Shown: positions 5,416-5,550 of the stretch, in pieces
How positions within the stretch are numbered: the first letter of the stretch is position 1
Layout of the letters: every line of letters starts with the position of its first letter
From: an uncultured Clostridia bacterium
Lineage (GTDB): Bacteria; Bacillota; Clostridia; Christensenellales; UBA1242
Direction: 5' to 3'
NCBI GenBank assembly: GCA_947303145.1
Contig: CAMYXB010000063.1
Coordinates: forward strand, 1-5,550
Length of the DNA: 5,550 nucleotides
Position numbers and translations under genes: made by a program
The notes under the pieces: generated by a model
Databases searched by the model: none
Seen by the model: only the letters and a program-made list of their open reading frames with translations
What the model was told of the DNA's origin: nothing

Positions 5416-5550
5416 CTACTTTCCGCTGCTGCCTATCCCGCCCAGTCTTTGAGCATTGAGCGGGGAGTCCTTGTCTGTTGTTAGATATTTTAGGAATATC
5501 CCTTGGGCGAACCTTTCGCCCTTTTTTATCTCTTGCACTTCGTCACCATA
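5416..5550 (-). CDS. dut: dUTPase (dUTP diphosphatase), partial: C-terminal 44 residues
   Basis: The minus strand is open from the right edge to a TAG at 5416-5418. The 44 residues carry the last two conserved motifs of the trimeric dUTPase family: KKGERFAQGIF (9-19 of the fragment; motif IV, usual form G-[DE]-R-[IF]-A-Q) and RLGGIGSSGK (35-44; motif V, usual form R-x-GGFGSTG). The enzyme hydrolyses dUTP to dUMP and pyrophosphate, keeping uracil out of DNA and supplying dUMP for thymidylate synthesis, in the cytoplasm. Between the motifs is KYLTTDKDSPLNAQ, a longer linker of the kind seen in some Firmicutes enzymes. Motif V has Ile where Phe is common (the Phe stacks over the base) and Ser where Thr is common; both are conservative enough that activity is still expected. 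Motifs I-III lie outside the window, so intactness cannot be judged. The gene is convergent with the small secreted-protein gene. Confidence 0.82.
   Translation of the reverse strand, partial: YGDEVQEIKKGERFAQGIFLKYLTTDKDSPLNAQRLGGIGSSGK

Overview
The window looks like a piece of a low-GC Gram-positive-type genome, most likely an uncultivated gut Clostridia-like member of the Bacillota. The reasons are strong AAGGAG/GGAG ribosome binding sites, AT-rich non-coding DNA with sigma-A-like promoters, a clostridial-style SecA with a long insert in its second nucleotide-binding domain, and a secreted protein with a Listeria-Bacteroides (InlB B-type) repeat. The taxonomic call is an inference, not a match.

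Layout, left to right. (1) Positions 1-528, minus strand: the N-terminal 176 residues of a secreted, repeat-containing surface protein that runs off the left edge. (2) 529-842: a 314-base divergent intergenic region with two perfect inverted repeats that could be operators. (3) 843-1076, plus: a 77-residue XRE/Cro-type helix-turn-helix regulator. (4) 1078-1106: a bidirectional terminator. (5) 1124-2119, minus: a 331-residue cytoplasmic protein that I do not recognise. (6) 2120-2326: a 207-base divergent promoter region rich in A-tracts. (7) 2327-5011, plus: complete secA, the motor ATPase of the Sec pathway. (8) 5050-5078: a near-consensus promoter, followed by a leader hairpin. (9) 5136-5369, plus: a 77-residue small secreted protein of unknown function. 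(10) 5374-5412: a second bidirectional terminator. (11) 5416-5550, minus: the C-terminal 44 residues of a dUTPase (dut) that enters from the right edge.

The genes do not form one operon. Orientation alternates and two of the junctions are convergent with shared terminators, so most genes appear to have their own promoter. The link that can be drawn is through protein export: SecA would drive secretion of proteins with N-terminal signals such as the repeat protein at the left edge and the small protein just downstream of secA. The HTH regulator may control itself and the divergent surface protein through the palindromes between them.

No complete new multi-gene system is evident. The items most worth a second look are the small secreted protein with its strong promoter and structured leader, the unrecognised 331-residue protein, the palindromes beside the HTH gene, and the replacement of the usual Arg-Asp pair in SecA motif Ia.
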